Source: Prevotella sp.
GTDB taxonomy: Bacteria > Bacteroidota > Bacteroidia > Bacteroidales > Bacteroidaceae
NCBI GenBank assembly: GCA_022773825.1
Contig: JALFOF010000109.1
Coordinates: 1-60,954 of the forward strand
Direction of reading: 5' to 3'
Length of the DNA stretch: 60,954 nt
Made by a program: the position numbers and the translations under genes. The notes beneath the pieces are model-generated. The model did no database searches. It saw only the letters and a program-made list of their open reading frames with translations, and had not been told where the DNA came from. Below are positions 1-9,437 of the stretch, in pieces. The stretch's first letter is position 1. Each line of letters begins with the position of its first letter.

Positions 1-19
1 GAATAAAACAGATGTAACA

Positions 20-1366
20 ATGACTTACGACGAGACTTTAGACTACTTGTATAATGCAGCGCCTGCCTTTGAAAAGGTGGGCGCTGGCGCGTATAAAGAA
101 GGACTTTACAATACGTATGCGCTTGATGAGCATTTCGGTCATCCACACAGGATGTATCATACGATACACGTTGCGGGAACGAATGGCAAGGGCTCTGTGT
201 CGCATACGCTGGCGGCGCTGTTGCAGACAGCAGGATATAGGGTAGGGCTTTACACCTCACCGCACCTTATTGACTTCAATGAACGCATACGCGTAAACGG
301 CAAACCCATTGAGCATGAGTATGTAACGGACTTTGTGGAGAAAGAAAAAGCGTTCTTTGAGCCACTTCATCCCTCGTTCTTTGAGCTTACTACGGCTATG
401 GCTTTCAAATATTTCGCAGAGCAGGAGGTGGATATTGCTGTGGTGGAAGTGGGGCTGGGGGGCAGGCTTGACTGCACGAATATCATCAGTCCGCTACTCT
501 GTGTCATAACGAACATATCGTTTGACCATACAGCTTTCCTCGGAAACACGCTCGCGAAGATAGCAGCAGAGAAGGCGGGGATAATGAAACCCGGCGTACC
601 AGTGGTGATAGGTGAGCATAACGAGGAGACAAAACCAGTGTTTGAAGCAAAGGCGCAAGAAGTGGGTGCGCCGATAATATTTGCTCAGGAGTGCCAATAT
701 GTCACATCGAGCGTGCCAACTGACAATGACGGGAGGCTGTATGGCACCACCTGTTTTGGCACGTTGGAGGGTGCCCTTGGCGGGGCTTGTCAGGAAAAGA
801 ACGTTAATACCATACTCAATGCGCTGTTGCCGTTGGCTAAAGTCATGAAGAAGGCAGGGCTGCCACCGCTGACGAACGCCAATAAAGATAAGGGAGTGAC
901 GCTGATTGACATGGTGCGCAAAGCGTTGGCAGAGGTGTGTGACATGACGGGATTGATGGGACGTTGGCAGATTTTGCAAAGAAATCCCCTCGTGGTATGT
1001 GACACTGGACATAATCTTGCAGGCTGGAAGTACTTGTCAGAGCAGATAAAAGCAGTGGCGGAACATAGGGAAAGACAAACTCCGGGGGGACGGTTGCACA
1101 TTGTATTCGGCATGGTGGACGACAAGGATGTTAACGCTGTGCTGGAGTTGTTGCCCCCAAACGCCTGCTACTATTTTACGCAGGCCGCGACACATAGGGC
1201 TATTCCTGTCGGTAAATTACAGGAAATGGCAGTAAAGAAAGAATTGCATGGTACTGCATATCAATCTGTAAAAGAGGCATATAATGCGGCATTATCAAGT
1301 AGTACAGAAAAGGATTTTGTGTTTGTTGGTGGTAGTAGCTATGTGGTAGCGGATTTATTGTCGTGA
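20..1366 (+). CDS. folC: Bifunctional dihydrofolate/folylpolyglutamate synthase
   Basis: This Mur-ligase-superfamily enzyme joins glutamate to dihydropteroate and extends polyglutamate tails on folates in the cytoplasm, using ATP. The protein has 448 residues, close to the usual length. The P-loop VAGTNGKGSV is at about residues 51-60, followed by the GLGGRLDCTN stretch around 145. A late GHNLAGW segment lies in the C-terminal ligase domain. The ATG at 20 leaves a complete N-terminus. The gene runs in the same direction as purA, but a 136-base gap with its own promoter separates them. The identification is secure; which of the two activities dominates cannot be read from sequence. Confidence 0.93.
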   Translation: MTYDETLDYLYNAAPAFEKVGAGAYKEGLYNTYALDEHFGHPHRMYHTIHVAGTNGKGSVSHTLAALLQTAGYRVGLYTSPHLIDFNERIRVNGKPIEHEYVTDFVEKEKAFFEPLHPSFFELTTAMAFKYFAEQEVDIAVVEVGLGGRLDCTNIISPLLCVITNISFDHTAFLGNTLAKIAAEKAGIMKPGVPVVIGEHNEETKPVFEAKAQEVGAPIIFAQECQYVTSSVPTDNDGRLYGTTCFGTLEGALGGACQEKNVNTILNALLPLAKVMKKAGLPPLTNANKDKGVTLIDMVRKALAEVCDMTGLMGRWQILQRNPLVVCDTGHNLAGWKYLSEQIKAVAEHRERQTPGGRLHIVFGMVDDKDVNAVLELLPPNACYYFTQAATHRAIPVGKLQEMAVKKELHGTAYQSVKEAYNAALSSSTEKDFVFVGGSSYVVADLLS

Positions 1367-1385
1367 GTTATTTTTTCGCTTATTG

Positions 1386-1417
1386 TTTGGTCGTTTGGGA
1401 AAAAATAGCTAAATTTG
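1386..1417 (+). promoter_or_regulatory. Bacteroidota-type promoter of purA
   Basis: TTTG at 1386-1389 and TAAATTTG at 1410-1417 are 20 bases apart, matching the TTTG/TAnnTTTG consensus. The leader that follows (to 1502) contains a short dyad, GGACG-TTA-CGTCC, near 1433-1446. No riboswitch fold was recognised. Confidence 0.7.
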
Positions 1418-1502
1418 CACTGTTTTATGTCGGGACGTTACGTCCTGTCGCATAAGGGTCGTTATTAAACGGATATAATCAAAATAAAAACAAAATACTA
1501 TT

Positions 1503-2774
1503 ATGACAGGTAAAGTAGATGTGCTCCTCGGTCTTCAGTGGGGAGACGAGGGAAAAGGTAAGGTTGTTGACGTCCTCACACCGAAGTATGACGTGGTGGC
1601 ACGTTTCCAAGGTGGACCCAATGCTGGGCATACCCTTGAGTTCAATGGTGAGAAGTACGTGCTCCGCTCTATTCCTTCAGGTATCTTCCAGGGTGGGAAA
1701 GTGAACATCATAGGCAATGGAGTGGTGCTCGCTCCAGATCTTTTCATGGACGAAGCGAAAGATCTTGAGAAGAGTGGACACGATTTGAGGTCACGTCTGC
1801 ATATCTCAAAGAAGGCACATCTCATAATGCCGACGCACCGTGTGCTCGATGCTGCCATAGAGGCCTCAAAGGGAGCGAACAAGGTTGGCACAACAGGCAA
1901 GGGCATAGGACCAACTTATTCTGACAAAATAGCTCGCACAGGACTGCGTGTAGGCGACATACTTGATAACTTCGCGGAGAAATATGCCGCGCATAAGGCA
2001 CGCCATGAGGAGCAGTTGCGCGCCATGAACTATACAGACTACGACATCACGGAAGTAGAGAAGAAGTGGCTGGAGGGTATAGAATACCTTAAGCAGTTCC
2101 AGATAGTAGACTCTGAGCACGAGGTGAACAAGGCACTGAAGGCTGGCAAGTCTATACTCTGCGAGGGCGCTCAGGGTACTATGCTCGATGTGGATTTCGG
2201 CTCATACCCATTCGTCACCTCAAGTAACACTATCTGTGCCGGTGCTTGCACGGGACTTGGACTTGGACCAAACAAGATAGGCGAGGTGTTCGGCATAATG
2301 AAAGCATACTGTACTCGCGTGGGTGCAGGCCCGTTCCCGACAGAACTTTTTGACGAGACAGGCAAGAAGATGCGCGACATAGGCCATGAATATGGTGCGG
2401 TAACAGGCAGAGAACGCCGTTGCGGATGGATAGACCTCGTGGCGTTGCGCTATTCTATCATGGTCAATGGCGTTACGCAGCTGATTATGATGAAGAGCGA
2501 TGTGCTCGACACCTTCCCGACAATAAAGGCTTGTGTGGCATATAAGGTAAACGGAGTGGAGACACCTGACTTCCCATACGATATAGAAAACGGCATAGAG
2601 CCTGTATATAAGGAAATAAAGGGATGGCAGACGGATATGACAAAGATGACGTGTGAGGAGGATTTCCCACAGGAGTTCAAAGACTACATCTCTTTCCTTG
2701 AGGCGGAATTGGAAACACCTATAAAGATTGTCTCTATAGGACCAGACCGTGAACAGACCATCGTAAGGAAGTAA
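1503..2774 (+). CDS. purA: Adenylosuccinate synthetase
   Basis: PurA converts IMP, aspartate and GTP to adenylosuccinate, the first committed step to AMP. The protein has 423 residues, the normal length. The signature [14 protein letters not shown] is at residues 10-23 and contains the catalytic Asp14. The catalytic His is in [10 protein letters not shown] (His43). The GTP/IMP-binding TGRERRCGW segment lies near residue 300. The ATG at 1503 starts directly at the conserved N-terminus. hisS follows after 19 bases and the SGNH gene 3 bases after that, so the three are probably co-transcribed. Confidence 0.97.
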   Translation: MTGKVDVLLGLQWGDEGKGKVVDVLTPKYDVVARFQGGPNAGHTLEFNGEKYVLRSIPSGIFQGGKVNIIGNGVVLAPDLFMDEAKDLEKSGHDLRSRLHISKKAHLIMPTHRVLDAAIEASKGANKVGTTGKGIGPTYSDKIARTGLRVGDILDNFAEKYAAHKARHEEQLRAMNYTDYDITEVEKKWLEGIEYLKQFQIVDSEHEVNKALKAGKSILCEGAQGTMLDVDFGSYPFVTSSNTICAGACTGLGLGPNKIGEVFGIMKAYCTRVGAGPFPTELFDETGKKMRDIGHEYGAVTGRERRCGWIDLVALRYSIMVNGVTQLIMMKSDVLDTFPTIKACVAYKVNGVETPDFPYDIENGIEPVYKEIKGWQTDMTKMTCEEDFPQEFKDYISFLEAELETPIKIVSIGPDREQTIVRK

Positions 2775-2793
2775 AAATATACGAACAAAAGTA

Positions 2794-4173
2794 ATGGCAC
2801 AGAAACCAAGTATTCCAAAAGGTACGCGAGACTTCTCTCCTATGGAGATGGCGAAGCGCAATTACATATTCAACACCGTAAGGAAGGTCTTTGAGCTGTA
2901 TGGATTTCGACAGATAGAGACTCCGGCAATGGAGAACCTTTCCACGCTGATGGGCAAATATGGCGAGGAAGGTGATAAACTTCTCTTTAAGATTCTTAAC
3001 TCTGGCGACTTCTTACACGGCATGACTGCGGAGGAGGTAGCTACGACATCTACTCTGAAACTGGCTGCCAAGTTCTGCGAAAAGGGCTTGCGCTATGACT
3101 TGACAGTGCCTTTCGCACGCTATGTTGTGCAGCATCGTGAGGAGTTACAGTTGCCTTTCAAACGCTACCAGATACAGCCTGTATGGCGTGCAGACCGTCC
3201 CCAGAAGGGGCGTTACCGTGAGTTTTATCAGTGCGACGTGGATGTAGTAGGCTCAGACTCGCTGCTTAATGAGGTTGAGATAATGCAGATTACGGACACA
3301 ATATTCTCCAATTTCGGGGTGCGTGTGCAGATAAAAATCAATAATCGCAAAATCCTAACAGGCATAGCGGAGGCAATTGGTGAGGCAGACAAGATTATCG
3401 ATATCACCGTTGCCATAGACAAACTGGACAAGATAGGTCTGGATGCCGTAAACGAGGAACTGAGAAAGGCTGGCATTACGGAGGAGGCGATAGCAAAACT
3501 TCAGCCAATAATAAAGCTTGAAGGAACCAATGAACAGAAGCTGGACACTATTGCTGGAGTGCTGAAGGATTCAGAAATCGGCATGAAGGGTGTAGAGGAA
3601 ATGCGCTATATCCTTGGTGTTATCGGCGCATTGGACTCCCCCAACGGCTCTTTGAACAACGAATTGCAGCTTGACCTCACGCTGGCACGTGGCTTGAACT
3701 ATTACACTGGCGCCATATTTGAAGTGAAAGCACTTGATGTTCAGATAGGAAGCATCACGGGAGGTGGCAGGTATGACAACCTTACGGGTATCTTCGGAAT
3801 GCCAGGTTTGTCTGGTGTGGGCATCTCTTTTGGCGCGGATAGGATATATGACGTGCTGAATCAGCTTGAACTTTACCCTAAAGAGGCGGTAAACGGAACG
3901 GAATTGCTCTTCATTAACTTCGGAGAGAAGGAGGCAGCATACTGCATGCCTATCGCAATGGCTGCTCGTAAGGCTGGAATACGTACAGAAGTATATGCCG
4001 ATGCCGTAAAGATGAAGAAGCAGATGTCGTATGCCAATGCGCTGTCAGTACCCTTTGTCGCCCTTGCAGGTGAGAACGAGATGGCAAATGGCAAGGTGAC
4101 ACTGAAGAATATGACAACAGGCGAGCAGTCGCTCGTCACAGTAGAAGAACTTATATCAATAATAAAAGGATAA
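2794..4173 (+). CDS. hisS: Histidyl-tRNA synthetase
   Basis: This class II synthetase charges tRNA-His. The protein has 459 residues. The N-terminal catalytic core shows motif 2 ([17 protein letters not shown], about residues 130-146), the histidine-specific [15 protein letters not shown] near 298-312, and motif 3 in [15 protein letters not shown] near 342-356. The last ~90 residues form the Rossmann-like anticodon-binding domain. It sits between purA and an esterase gene with very short gaps. Nothing is unusual in the sequence. Confidence 0.97.
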   Translation: MAQKPSIPKGTRDFSPMEMAKRNYIFNTVRKVFELYGFRQIETPAMENLSTLMGKYGEEGDKLLFKILNSGDFLHGMTAEEVATTSTLKLAAKFCEKGLRYDLTVPFARYVVQHREELQLPFKRYQIQPVWRADRPQKGRYREFYQCDVDVVGSDSLLNEVEIMQITDTIFSNFGVRVQIKINNRKILTGIAEAIGEADKIIDITVAIDKLDKIGLDAVNEELRKAGITEEAIAKLQPIIKLEGTNEQKLDTIAGVLKDSEIGMKGVEEMRYILGVIGALDSPNGSLNNELQLDLTLARGLNYYTGAIFEVKALDVQIGSITGGGRYDNLTGIFGMPGLSGVGISFGADRIYDVLNQLELYPKEAVNGTELLFINFGEKEAAYCMPIAMAARKAGIRTEVYADAVKMKKQMSYANALSVPFVALAGENEMANGKVTLKNMTTGEQSLVTVEELISIIKG

Positions 4174-4176
4174 GGA

Positions 4177-5178
4177 ATGAAAACTCTTATGACCCGAATG
4201 GCAGTCATTGTGGCGCTGTTCTCTTTGCTGTTTACAATGACATCAAGTGATAAACGCATTACAATCTTTATGATTGGCGACTCCACCATGGCGAACAAGG
4301 ACATTAAGAAAGGTCCAGAACGCGGATGGGGAATGGTCTTGCAGGGCTTCTTTACAGAGAATGTCGTGGTGGATAACCATGCCCTCAACGGACGTTCGTC
4401 ACGCAGTTTCATCCTTGAAGGACACTGGCAGAAGGTGTATGATGCCATGAAGCCAGGAGACTACCTCGTGATACAGTTCGGACATAATGACGAGAAAGGC
4501 AAAATCGGTGACAGAAGGCATACAGACCCCGGATTGACGCTGGATGACAACCTCCGTATGTTTGCTCGTGCGGCACAGGCAAAAGGTGCTACGCCTATCA
4601 TAATGAATGCGGTAGTGCGCCGTAACTTCTACAAGAAGCCAGACCTCGGAGTGGACGATGAGTCCCTGCGCAACGTGGCATACAAGGAAGAGAACGTCAA
4701 TAGCGATACGCTTATCGACACCCATGGCAACTACATCCTCACCCCGAAGAATGTAGCTTTGATGCTACGTGTGCCATACGTTGACGCAAACAAAATCACC
4801 CACGACCTTGAGCAGTCGTTAGGCATAGAGGGAAGTCGCAAACTCCATATGTGGCTTAAGCCAGGTGAGTATGGGGTGGCAAAGGGACGACAGGACAATA
4901 CACATTATAATGTATATGGAGCGCATCTCGTTGCCTCTCATCTCGTAGATGCAATGGCGGATGTGTGCCCAGAGCTAAAGCCCTATGTGCGCCACTATGA
5001 CTATATAGTCTCTGCCCTCGGCAAGGGTAATTACATGACATTGCAGGAGGCAGTGGATGCCGTGCCCGACGGGAAAGCTGCGACTATCTTCGTCATAGAC
5101 GGCAAGTGGGCAAAGCCATCCATACCAAAGTCAAAGAGAATAAGAATCGTAAAGTACAGCAGCGTGACGATAAAGTGA
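4177..5178 (+). CDS. SGNH/GDSL carbohydrate esterase with a truncated pectin methylesterase-like tail
   Basis: The protein has 333 residues. It starts with a signal peptide (about 1-23) and carries a complete SGNH hydrolase domain: GDST with nucleophile Ser36, the Gly block at 70-75, GHND at 102-105, and DNTH with Asp240 and His243. This pattern fits rhamnogalacturonan acetylesterase-type deacetylases, which act outside the cytoplasm. Residues about 275-333 look unlike an esterase. They resemble the N-terminal first turns of a pectin methylesterase beta-helix (IVSALGKGNYMTLQEAVDAV), but the protein stops after about 60 residues, before any PME catalytic residue. The stop codon is the first base triplet of a perfect 7-bp hairpin at 5176-5197. 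The gene follows hisS by 3 bases. The substrate is inferred. Confidence 0.8.
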   Translation: MKTLMTRMAVIVALFSLLFTMTSSDKRITIFMIGDSTMANKDIKKGPERGWGMVLQGFFTENVVVDNHALNGRSSRSFILEGHWQKVYDAMKPGDYLVIQFGHNDEKGKIGDRRHTDPGLTLDDNLRMFARAAQAKGATPIIMNAVVRRNFYKKPDLGVDDESLRNVAYKEENVNSDTLIDTHGNYILTPKNVALMLRVPYVDANKITHDLEQSLGIEGSRKLHMWLKPGEYGVAKGRQDNTHYNVYGAHLVASHLVDAMADVCPELKPYVRHYDYIVSALGKGNYMTLQEAVDAVPDGKAATIFVIDGKWAKPSIPKSKRIRIVKYSSVTIK

Positions 5179-5260
5179 CGCTGTAAAGTAAGCGTCAGAG
5201 GCATGTGACAGCAATCTTTAGGGTGGCATGGCTTGCCGATAACGATAAAATAGATATAAT

Positions 5261-5707
5261 ATGTTATTTGAACAAGTATCCAAGGACATCATTGCCGCAA
5301 TGAAAGCAAAGGATGCCGTGAGACGTGACGCACTGCGTAACGTAAAGAAAGTGTTCCTCGAAGCTAAGACAGCGCCAGGAGCAAACGATGAGTTGTCTGA
5401 CGCAGATGCCATGAAGATACTCCAGAAGCTGGCGAAGCAGGGACGCGAAGCCGCTGAAATCTTTGTGCAGCAGGGGCGTCAAGACCTTGCAGACGCAGAG
5501 TTAGCGCAGGTTGCGGTCTATACAGACTACCTCCCGAAGCCTATGTCAGCCGAGGAGTTGTGCGAGGCAGTGAAAGCCATTATCGCAGAGCTTGGCGTAA
5601 CATCAGTAAAGGAAATGGGTAAGGTGATGGGCGTCGCTACGAAGAAACTGGCAGGCAAGGCAGATGGACGTGCCGTCAGTGAATGTGTGAAGAAGCTCCT
5701 TTCATGA
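5261..5707 (+). CDS. GatB/YqeY domain protein
   Basis: This small protein of 148 residues matches the YqeY family, a helical module shared with the tail of the GatB amidotransferase subunit and thought to contact tRNA. The family's precise role is unsettled. Characteristic segments are AMKAKDAVRRDALRNVKK near the start and VKEMGKVMGVATKKLAGKAD near the end. The stop codon overlaps the start of the M16 peptidase gene (ATGA at 5704-5707), so the two are translationally coupled. Confidence 0.88.
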   Translation: MLFEQVSKDIIAAMKAKDAVRRDALRNVKKVFLEAKTAPGANDELSDADAMKILQKLAKQGREAAEIFVQQGRQDLADAELAQVAVYTDYLPKPMSAEELCEAVKAIIAELGVTSVKEMGKVMGVATKKLAGKADGRAVSECVKKLLS

Positions 5708-6969
5708 ATACATACAACACCCACACTCTTGCCAATGGGCTGAGAATAATACATCTCCCGCAGAAGAGTGAAGTGGTATATTGCGGATATGCCATAAAGG
5801 GCGGAGCCCGCAACGAAGCATTGGCGGAAGAAGGACTGGCGCATTTCTGTGAACACATCACGTTCAAGGGCACTGTTCATCTTTCGCCATTGCAGGTTAT
5901 AAACTCTTTGGAGAAGGTTGGCGGAGAGCTTAACGCATACACTGCGAAGGAGGAGACAGTATATTACGCCGCTATCTTGCGGCAGTTCTTCAGCAAAGCG
6001 GTAGAAACACTCACCGACATAGTGTTCCGTAGTACCTATCCGCAAGCGGAGATAGAGAAGGAAACGGAGGTGGTGTGCGATGAGATTGACAGCTATCGCG
6101 ACAATCCTGCGGAGCTGATATACGATGATTTCGAGAACAAAATCTTCCATGACCACCCTTTGGGGCACAATGTTCTTGGCACAAAGGACACGGTAAGGCA
6201 GTTTACCACGGAGCATTGCAAACGTTTCACCACGTCATGGTACTGTCCCTGCAATGCCGTGTTCTACGTCCTTGGCGACGTCAACTTCCCGCAACTCGTC
6301 AAACGACTTGAAAGACTGTTGTCAGACTATGCGCCTTCTGCACCTACCGTAGCGTCACCCCATAGCGGCTTGCAGCGGGAAACACCCTCGGGGAGCAGCG
6401 AGATAATCCATCTCGGTATGCCGCGAGTCAACGACAGCAGTATGCAGACCCACCAATCGCACGTCATGATGGGCTTGGCATTTACCTGCAACCTTGACTA
6501 TTGGCGCATGCCACTTTTCTTAGTCAACAATATGCTGGGTGGTCCAAGCATGAATTCTCGCTTCAATCTCACCCTGCGCGAGAAGCGAGGTCTGGTTTAT
6601 ACCGTAGAGAGTGTTATGACCGCTTACAGCGATGCCATGCTTTGGAGTGTATATTTCGGTTGCGATAAGGAGGACGCAGAGAGGTGCATACGGCTCATCA
6701 ACTCGCAGTTGGAACGTCTTCGCCATGCGCCGCTCACCCAGTCCGCCCTCAAAAGTGTGAAGACGCAGCTCAAAGGGCAGATAGCCTTGGCGTCACAGCA
6801 GCGTGAGAATTTCGCCATTGAGATGGCAAAGCAATACCTGCACCGTGCCACCCTGCGCAGCAATGAAACCCTTTACGCACTCATTGACAAGGTGACAGTC
6901 GGCGACATACATGCTCTTGCTAACGAAATACTGAACAAGGACAATCTTTTCACCCTTGTTTACGCATGA
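5704..6969 (+). CDS. M16 family zinc metallopeptidase
   Basis: This processing-peptidase-like (insulinase/pitrilysin) enzyme has 421 residues from the ATG at 5704. That start gives the family N-terminus (NTHTLANGLRII) and the ATGA overlap with yqeY; an upstream in-frame ATG at 5683 lies inside yqeY and is less likely. The inverted zinc motif HFCEH is at residues 47-51, and the distal Glu ligand lies in the ETEVVCDE segment near 121-128. The C-terminal M16 half carries the usual LREKRGLVYTV segment. No signal peptide is seen, so it is probably cytoplasmic. The active-site residues are intact, unlike the inactive partner subunits of some M16 pairs. Confidence 0.9.
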   Translation: MNTYNTHTLANGLRIIHLPQKSEVVYCGYAIKGGARNEALAEEGLAHFCEHITFKGTVHLSPLQVINSLEKVGGELNAYTAKEETVYYAAILRQFFSKAVETLTDIVFRSTYPQAEIEKETEVVCDEIDSYRDNPAELIYDDFENKIFHDHPLGHNVLGTKDTVRQFTTEHCKRFTTSWYCPCNAVFYVLGDVNFPQLVKRLERLLSDYAPSAPTVASPHSGLQRETPSGSSEIIHLGMPRVNDSSMQTHQSHVMMGLAFTCNLDYWRMPLFLVNNMLGGPSMNSRFNLTLREKRGLVYTVESVMTAYSDAMLWSVYFGCDKEDAERCIRLINSQLERLRHAPLTQSALKSVKTQLKGQIALASQQRENFAIEMAKQYLHRATLRSNETLYALIDKVTVGDIHALANEILNKDNLFTLVYA

Positions 6970-6979
6970 TATACAAGAG

Positions 6980-7029
6980 GAAGCCTCCCCCGTAGCTACA
7001 TTATTTGCTACAGGGGAGGCTTCTTCTTT
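6980..7029. terminator. Bidirectional intrinsic terminator between the M16 peptidase gene and pheS
   Basis: An inverted repeat pairs 6980-6996 with 7007-7023: 11 GC-rich base pairs, one mismatch, then 5 more pairs around a 10-base loop. It is followed by a T-rich run (7021-7029) on plus and preceded by A-rich bases for the minus strand. It sits between convergent genes. Confidence 0.85.
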
Positions 7030-7053
7030 ATAGGCGCAAAGGTTGCCGTGGCA

Positions 7054-8094
7054 TTAGTTTGCTGCCTCAAACTCTTCAAGGAAGCGCTTGTCGTTCTCAG
7101 AGAACATACGCAAGTCGCTTACCTGATACTTCAGGTTAGTTATGCGCTCCACGCCCAGTCCGAAGGCATAGCCAGTATATCTCTTAGAGTCTATGCCGCA
7201 AAGCTCAAGCACATTCGGGTCAACCATGCCACATCCGAGAATCTCCACCCATCCAGTGTGTTTGCAGAAGCCGCATCCCACGCCGCCACATATATGGCAA
7301 GAGATATCCATTTCCGCAGAAGGCTCCGTGAAGGGGAAGTAAGATGGGCGCAGACGTATCTTCGTGTCAGGCCCGAACATCTCTTGCGCGAAGGTCAGCA
7401 TCACTTGCTTCAAGTCGGTGAACGACACGTTCTCGTCTATGTAAAGTCCCTCTATCTGGTGGAAGAAGCAGTGCGCGCGTGCCGTTATAGCCTCGTTGCG
7501 GTACACGCGTCCCGGGCATATCACACGTATAGGCGGCTGCTGTGTCTCCATCACACGTGCCTGAACACTTGACGTGTGCGAACGCAACAGAATGTTCTTT
7601 GTCACATCCTTCAGCGCGCTCTCTTCCACGAAGAAGGTATCCTGCATATCGCGTGCCGGATGGTCGGCGGCAAAATTCATCTTGGTGAATATGTGCAGGT
7701 CGTCCTCCACCTCCGGACCGTCAGCCAGAGTGAAGCCCATACGCTGGAAAATCTCCACGATTTCGTTCTTCACTATTGACAGTGGGTGGCGTGTTCCCAA
7801 TTCTATGGGGTAGGGAGTACGTGTAAGGTCGATGTCAGCATCCACAGTTTCCTTTGAGCCTATCTGCTCGCGCAAACCGTTGATTTTGTCAAATGCGAGT
7901 TGCTTCAGCACGTTAATCTTCATGCCCACAGCCTTCTTCTCCTCTGCGGGTACAGTGCGGAAGTCCTGCATCAGTGCGTTAATAGCACCCTTCTTTGAAA
8001 GATACTTCAGGCGCAGAGCCTCAATCTCCTCGGCATTAGCGGCCTGTAAAGCGTTGATCTCATTCGTGAGGTCTTCTATTTTCTTTAATAACAT
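7054..8094 (-). CDS. pheS: Phenylalanyl-tRNA synthetase alpha subunit
   Basis: PheS is the catalytic subunit of the alpha2-beta2 class II enzyme that charges tRNA-Phe. The protein has 346 residues. The first ~90 form the tRNA-binding coiled coil. The catalytic domain shows LLRSHTSSVQARVM near 190 and the closing motif 3 segment GYAFGLGVERITNL near 308. Glycine and cysteine residues near 275-285 (CHICGGVGCGFCKHTG) are usual for this family in Bacteroidota. pheT is not adjacent, so the subunits are encoded apart. Confidence 0.96.
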   Translation of the reverse strand: MLLKKIEDLTNEINALQAANAEEIEALRLKYLSKKGAINALMQDFRTVPAEEKKAVGMKINVLKQLAFDKINGLREQIGSKETVDADIDLTRTPYPIELGTRHPLSIVKNEIVEIFQRMGFTLADGPEVEDDLHIFTKMNFAADHPARDMQDTFFVEESALKDVTKNILLRSHTSSVQARVMETQQPPIRVICPGRVYRNEAITARAHCFFHQIEGLYIDENVSFTDLKQVMLTFAQEMFGPDTKIRLRPSYFPFTEPSAEMDISCHICGGVGCGFCKHTGWVEILGCGMVDPNVLELCGIDSKRYTGYAFGLGVERITNLKYQVSDLRMFSENDKRFLEEFEAAN

Positions 8095-8194
8095 CGTTTT
8101 GTTGTTGTTTGTTATTGTCTCATTGTGAAGCCCTTTTGCCGTGGCAAAACCGCCAAACGGCGATAAAACCGCACAACGATTCTTAATTTTGATG

Positions 8195-8253
8195 CAAAGT
8201 TAATAAATTCTTTTCAAAAAATGGGTTTATTTTGAAAAATAGTTGTACTTTTG
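8195..8253. promoter_or_regulatory. Divergent promoter region, pheS / DUF4348 gene
   Basis: A minus-strand -7 element TAACTTTG is the complement of 8195-8202 and points toward pheS. A plus-strand -7 element TACTTTTG is at 8246-8253 and points toward the lipoprotein gene. The matching -33 boxes are weak, so only the -7 elements are firm. Confidence 0.5.
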
Positions 8254-8337
8254 CATTACATTTGTTATAGTTGCAGGCTTTTCCTGTTCTTTGTGGTACA
8301 TTGGCGGGATGCGAAGCACACTAAACATATATAGACG

Positions 8338-9186
8338 ATGAAGAAGAATATATTTATAGCCATGGGAGTGTTGGTTTCCTCACTCTTTTTTGCTACAGGA
8401 TGCTTTGACAAGTCAGCTACAGGTAGCGACACGCTAAGCGCAGACACAGCCGTGACGGACACATTGCCCACGGATTCCATTTCACAGATGGTCGAAGAGA
8501 CTCCTATGCCCGTGGCTGCTGACGAGTTGTTTGACGATTTCTTCTTCAATTTCGCGGCCAGTCGCAAGGTGCAGAAGGAGCGTGTTCGTTTTCCTCTGCC
8601 CGTGGACAATTTCGGCAAGCAGACCACAATAGCAGAAAATCAGTGGCGGCGTGAGCGCTTCTTCATGTCGCAAGGATATTATACCCTTGTCTTTAGCGAA
8701 TACAAACAGACACGACTGGTAAAAGACACCACCGTGTCTGATGTCACCGTTGAGCGTATTGCCATCACCAAGAACGTGGTCACGAGGTGGCATTTCAGTC
8801 GTTCGCGTGGTCTTTGGTATCTTGACAGCATGAAGCGTATGCCGATAAAACAGCACCACGATGCAACATTCTTGAAGTTCTATCAGCATTTTGCCACCGA
8901 CTCCGCCTTCCAGCAACAAGCCCTCTGCGACCCAGTCACATTCACAGGCCCAGACCCTGATGACGATTTCTCCACTATGACGGGCGAGCTAATGCCAGAG
9001 CAGTGGCCCATGTTTGCGCCGTGGTTACCCTCAGGCACTATCTTTAATATAGTATATGGAGCGGAGCCATATCCCGCCACCAACTTCCGCGTCATGCTCC
9101 TGCGTGGCATTGCCAACGGAATGCAGATGGAGATGCAGTTCGTGAAGCAAGGTGGACAGTGGCGACTGAAAAAGATAAGTACGTAG
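8338..9186 (+). CDS. DUF4348-type lipoprotein
   Basis: The protein has 282 residues. It begins with a lipoprotein signal peptide (lipobox ATGC, Cys22). A Thr/Ser/Asp-rich linker follows to about residue 55. The remaining globular domain looks like DUF4348: the DELFDDFFFNFAASRKVQ start, the FPLP segment, and paired beta-rich blocks containing WYLDSMKRM. The function of the family is unknown. It is probably anchored in the periplasm or outer membrane. The stop TAG (9184-9186) runs straight into a long 8-bp-repeat element that extends to the murB start codon. Confidence 0.75.
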   Translation: MKKNIFIAMGVLVSSLFFATGCFDKSATGSDTLSADTAVTDTLPTDSISQMVEETPMPVAADELFDDFFFNFAASRKVQKERVRFPLPVDNFGKQTTIAENQWRRERFFMSQGYYTLVFSEYKQTRLVKDTTVSDVTVERIAITKNVVTRWHFSRSRGLWYLDSMKRMPIKQHHDATFLKFYQHFATDSAFQQQALCDPVTFTGPDPDDDFSTMTGELMPEQWPMFAPWLPSGTIFNIVYGAEPYPATNFRVMLLRGIANGMQMEMQFVKQGGQWRLKKIST

Positions 9187-9437
9187 TTGGTTGTTTAGTG
9201 GGTTGGTTGTTTAGTGGTTTAGTTGTTTGGTGGTTTAGTTATATGCACTGACGCCCTAATCAACCACTCGCCCTTGTGCCACGGGCATCAGCCCTTGAAA
9301 GAGCAACCCACTAAACGACAAAACGCCCCAACCACCAAACAACCAAACAACCAATCAACCAAACAACCAATCAACCAATCAACCAATCAACCAAACAACT
9401 AAACCACCAAACAACTAAACAACAAAACAACCAACCC
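9187..9437. repeat. Inverted array of 8-bp TTGTTTAG-type repeats, copy A1
   Basis: The whole 251-base gap between a DUF4348 gene and murB is built from degenerate 8-mers. The first ~55 bases read TTGGTTGT/TTAGTGG-type on plus. The last ~110 bases read as the complement (CAACCAAT, CAACTAAA). A ~90-base non-repeat centre (about 9243-9330) separates the arms, so the arms could pair as a large imperfect hairpin. No promoter was seen. Confidence 0.8.

Noticed and set aside
1433..1446. Riboswitch in the purA leader
   Set aside because: Only a 5-bp dyad is visible; no purine aptamer pattern was recognised.
7048..7572. Long plus-strand open frame over pheS
   Set aside because: It is antisense to a clearly conserved pheS, with no recognisable domain and His/Tyr-rich codon shadow composition.
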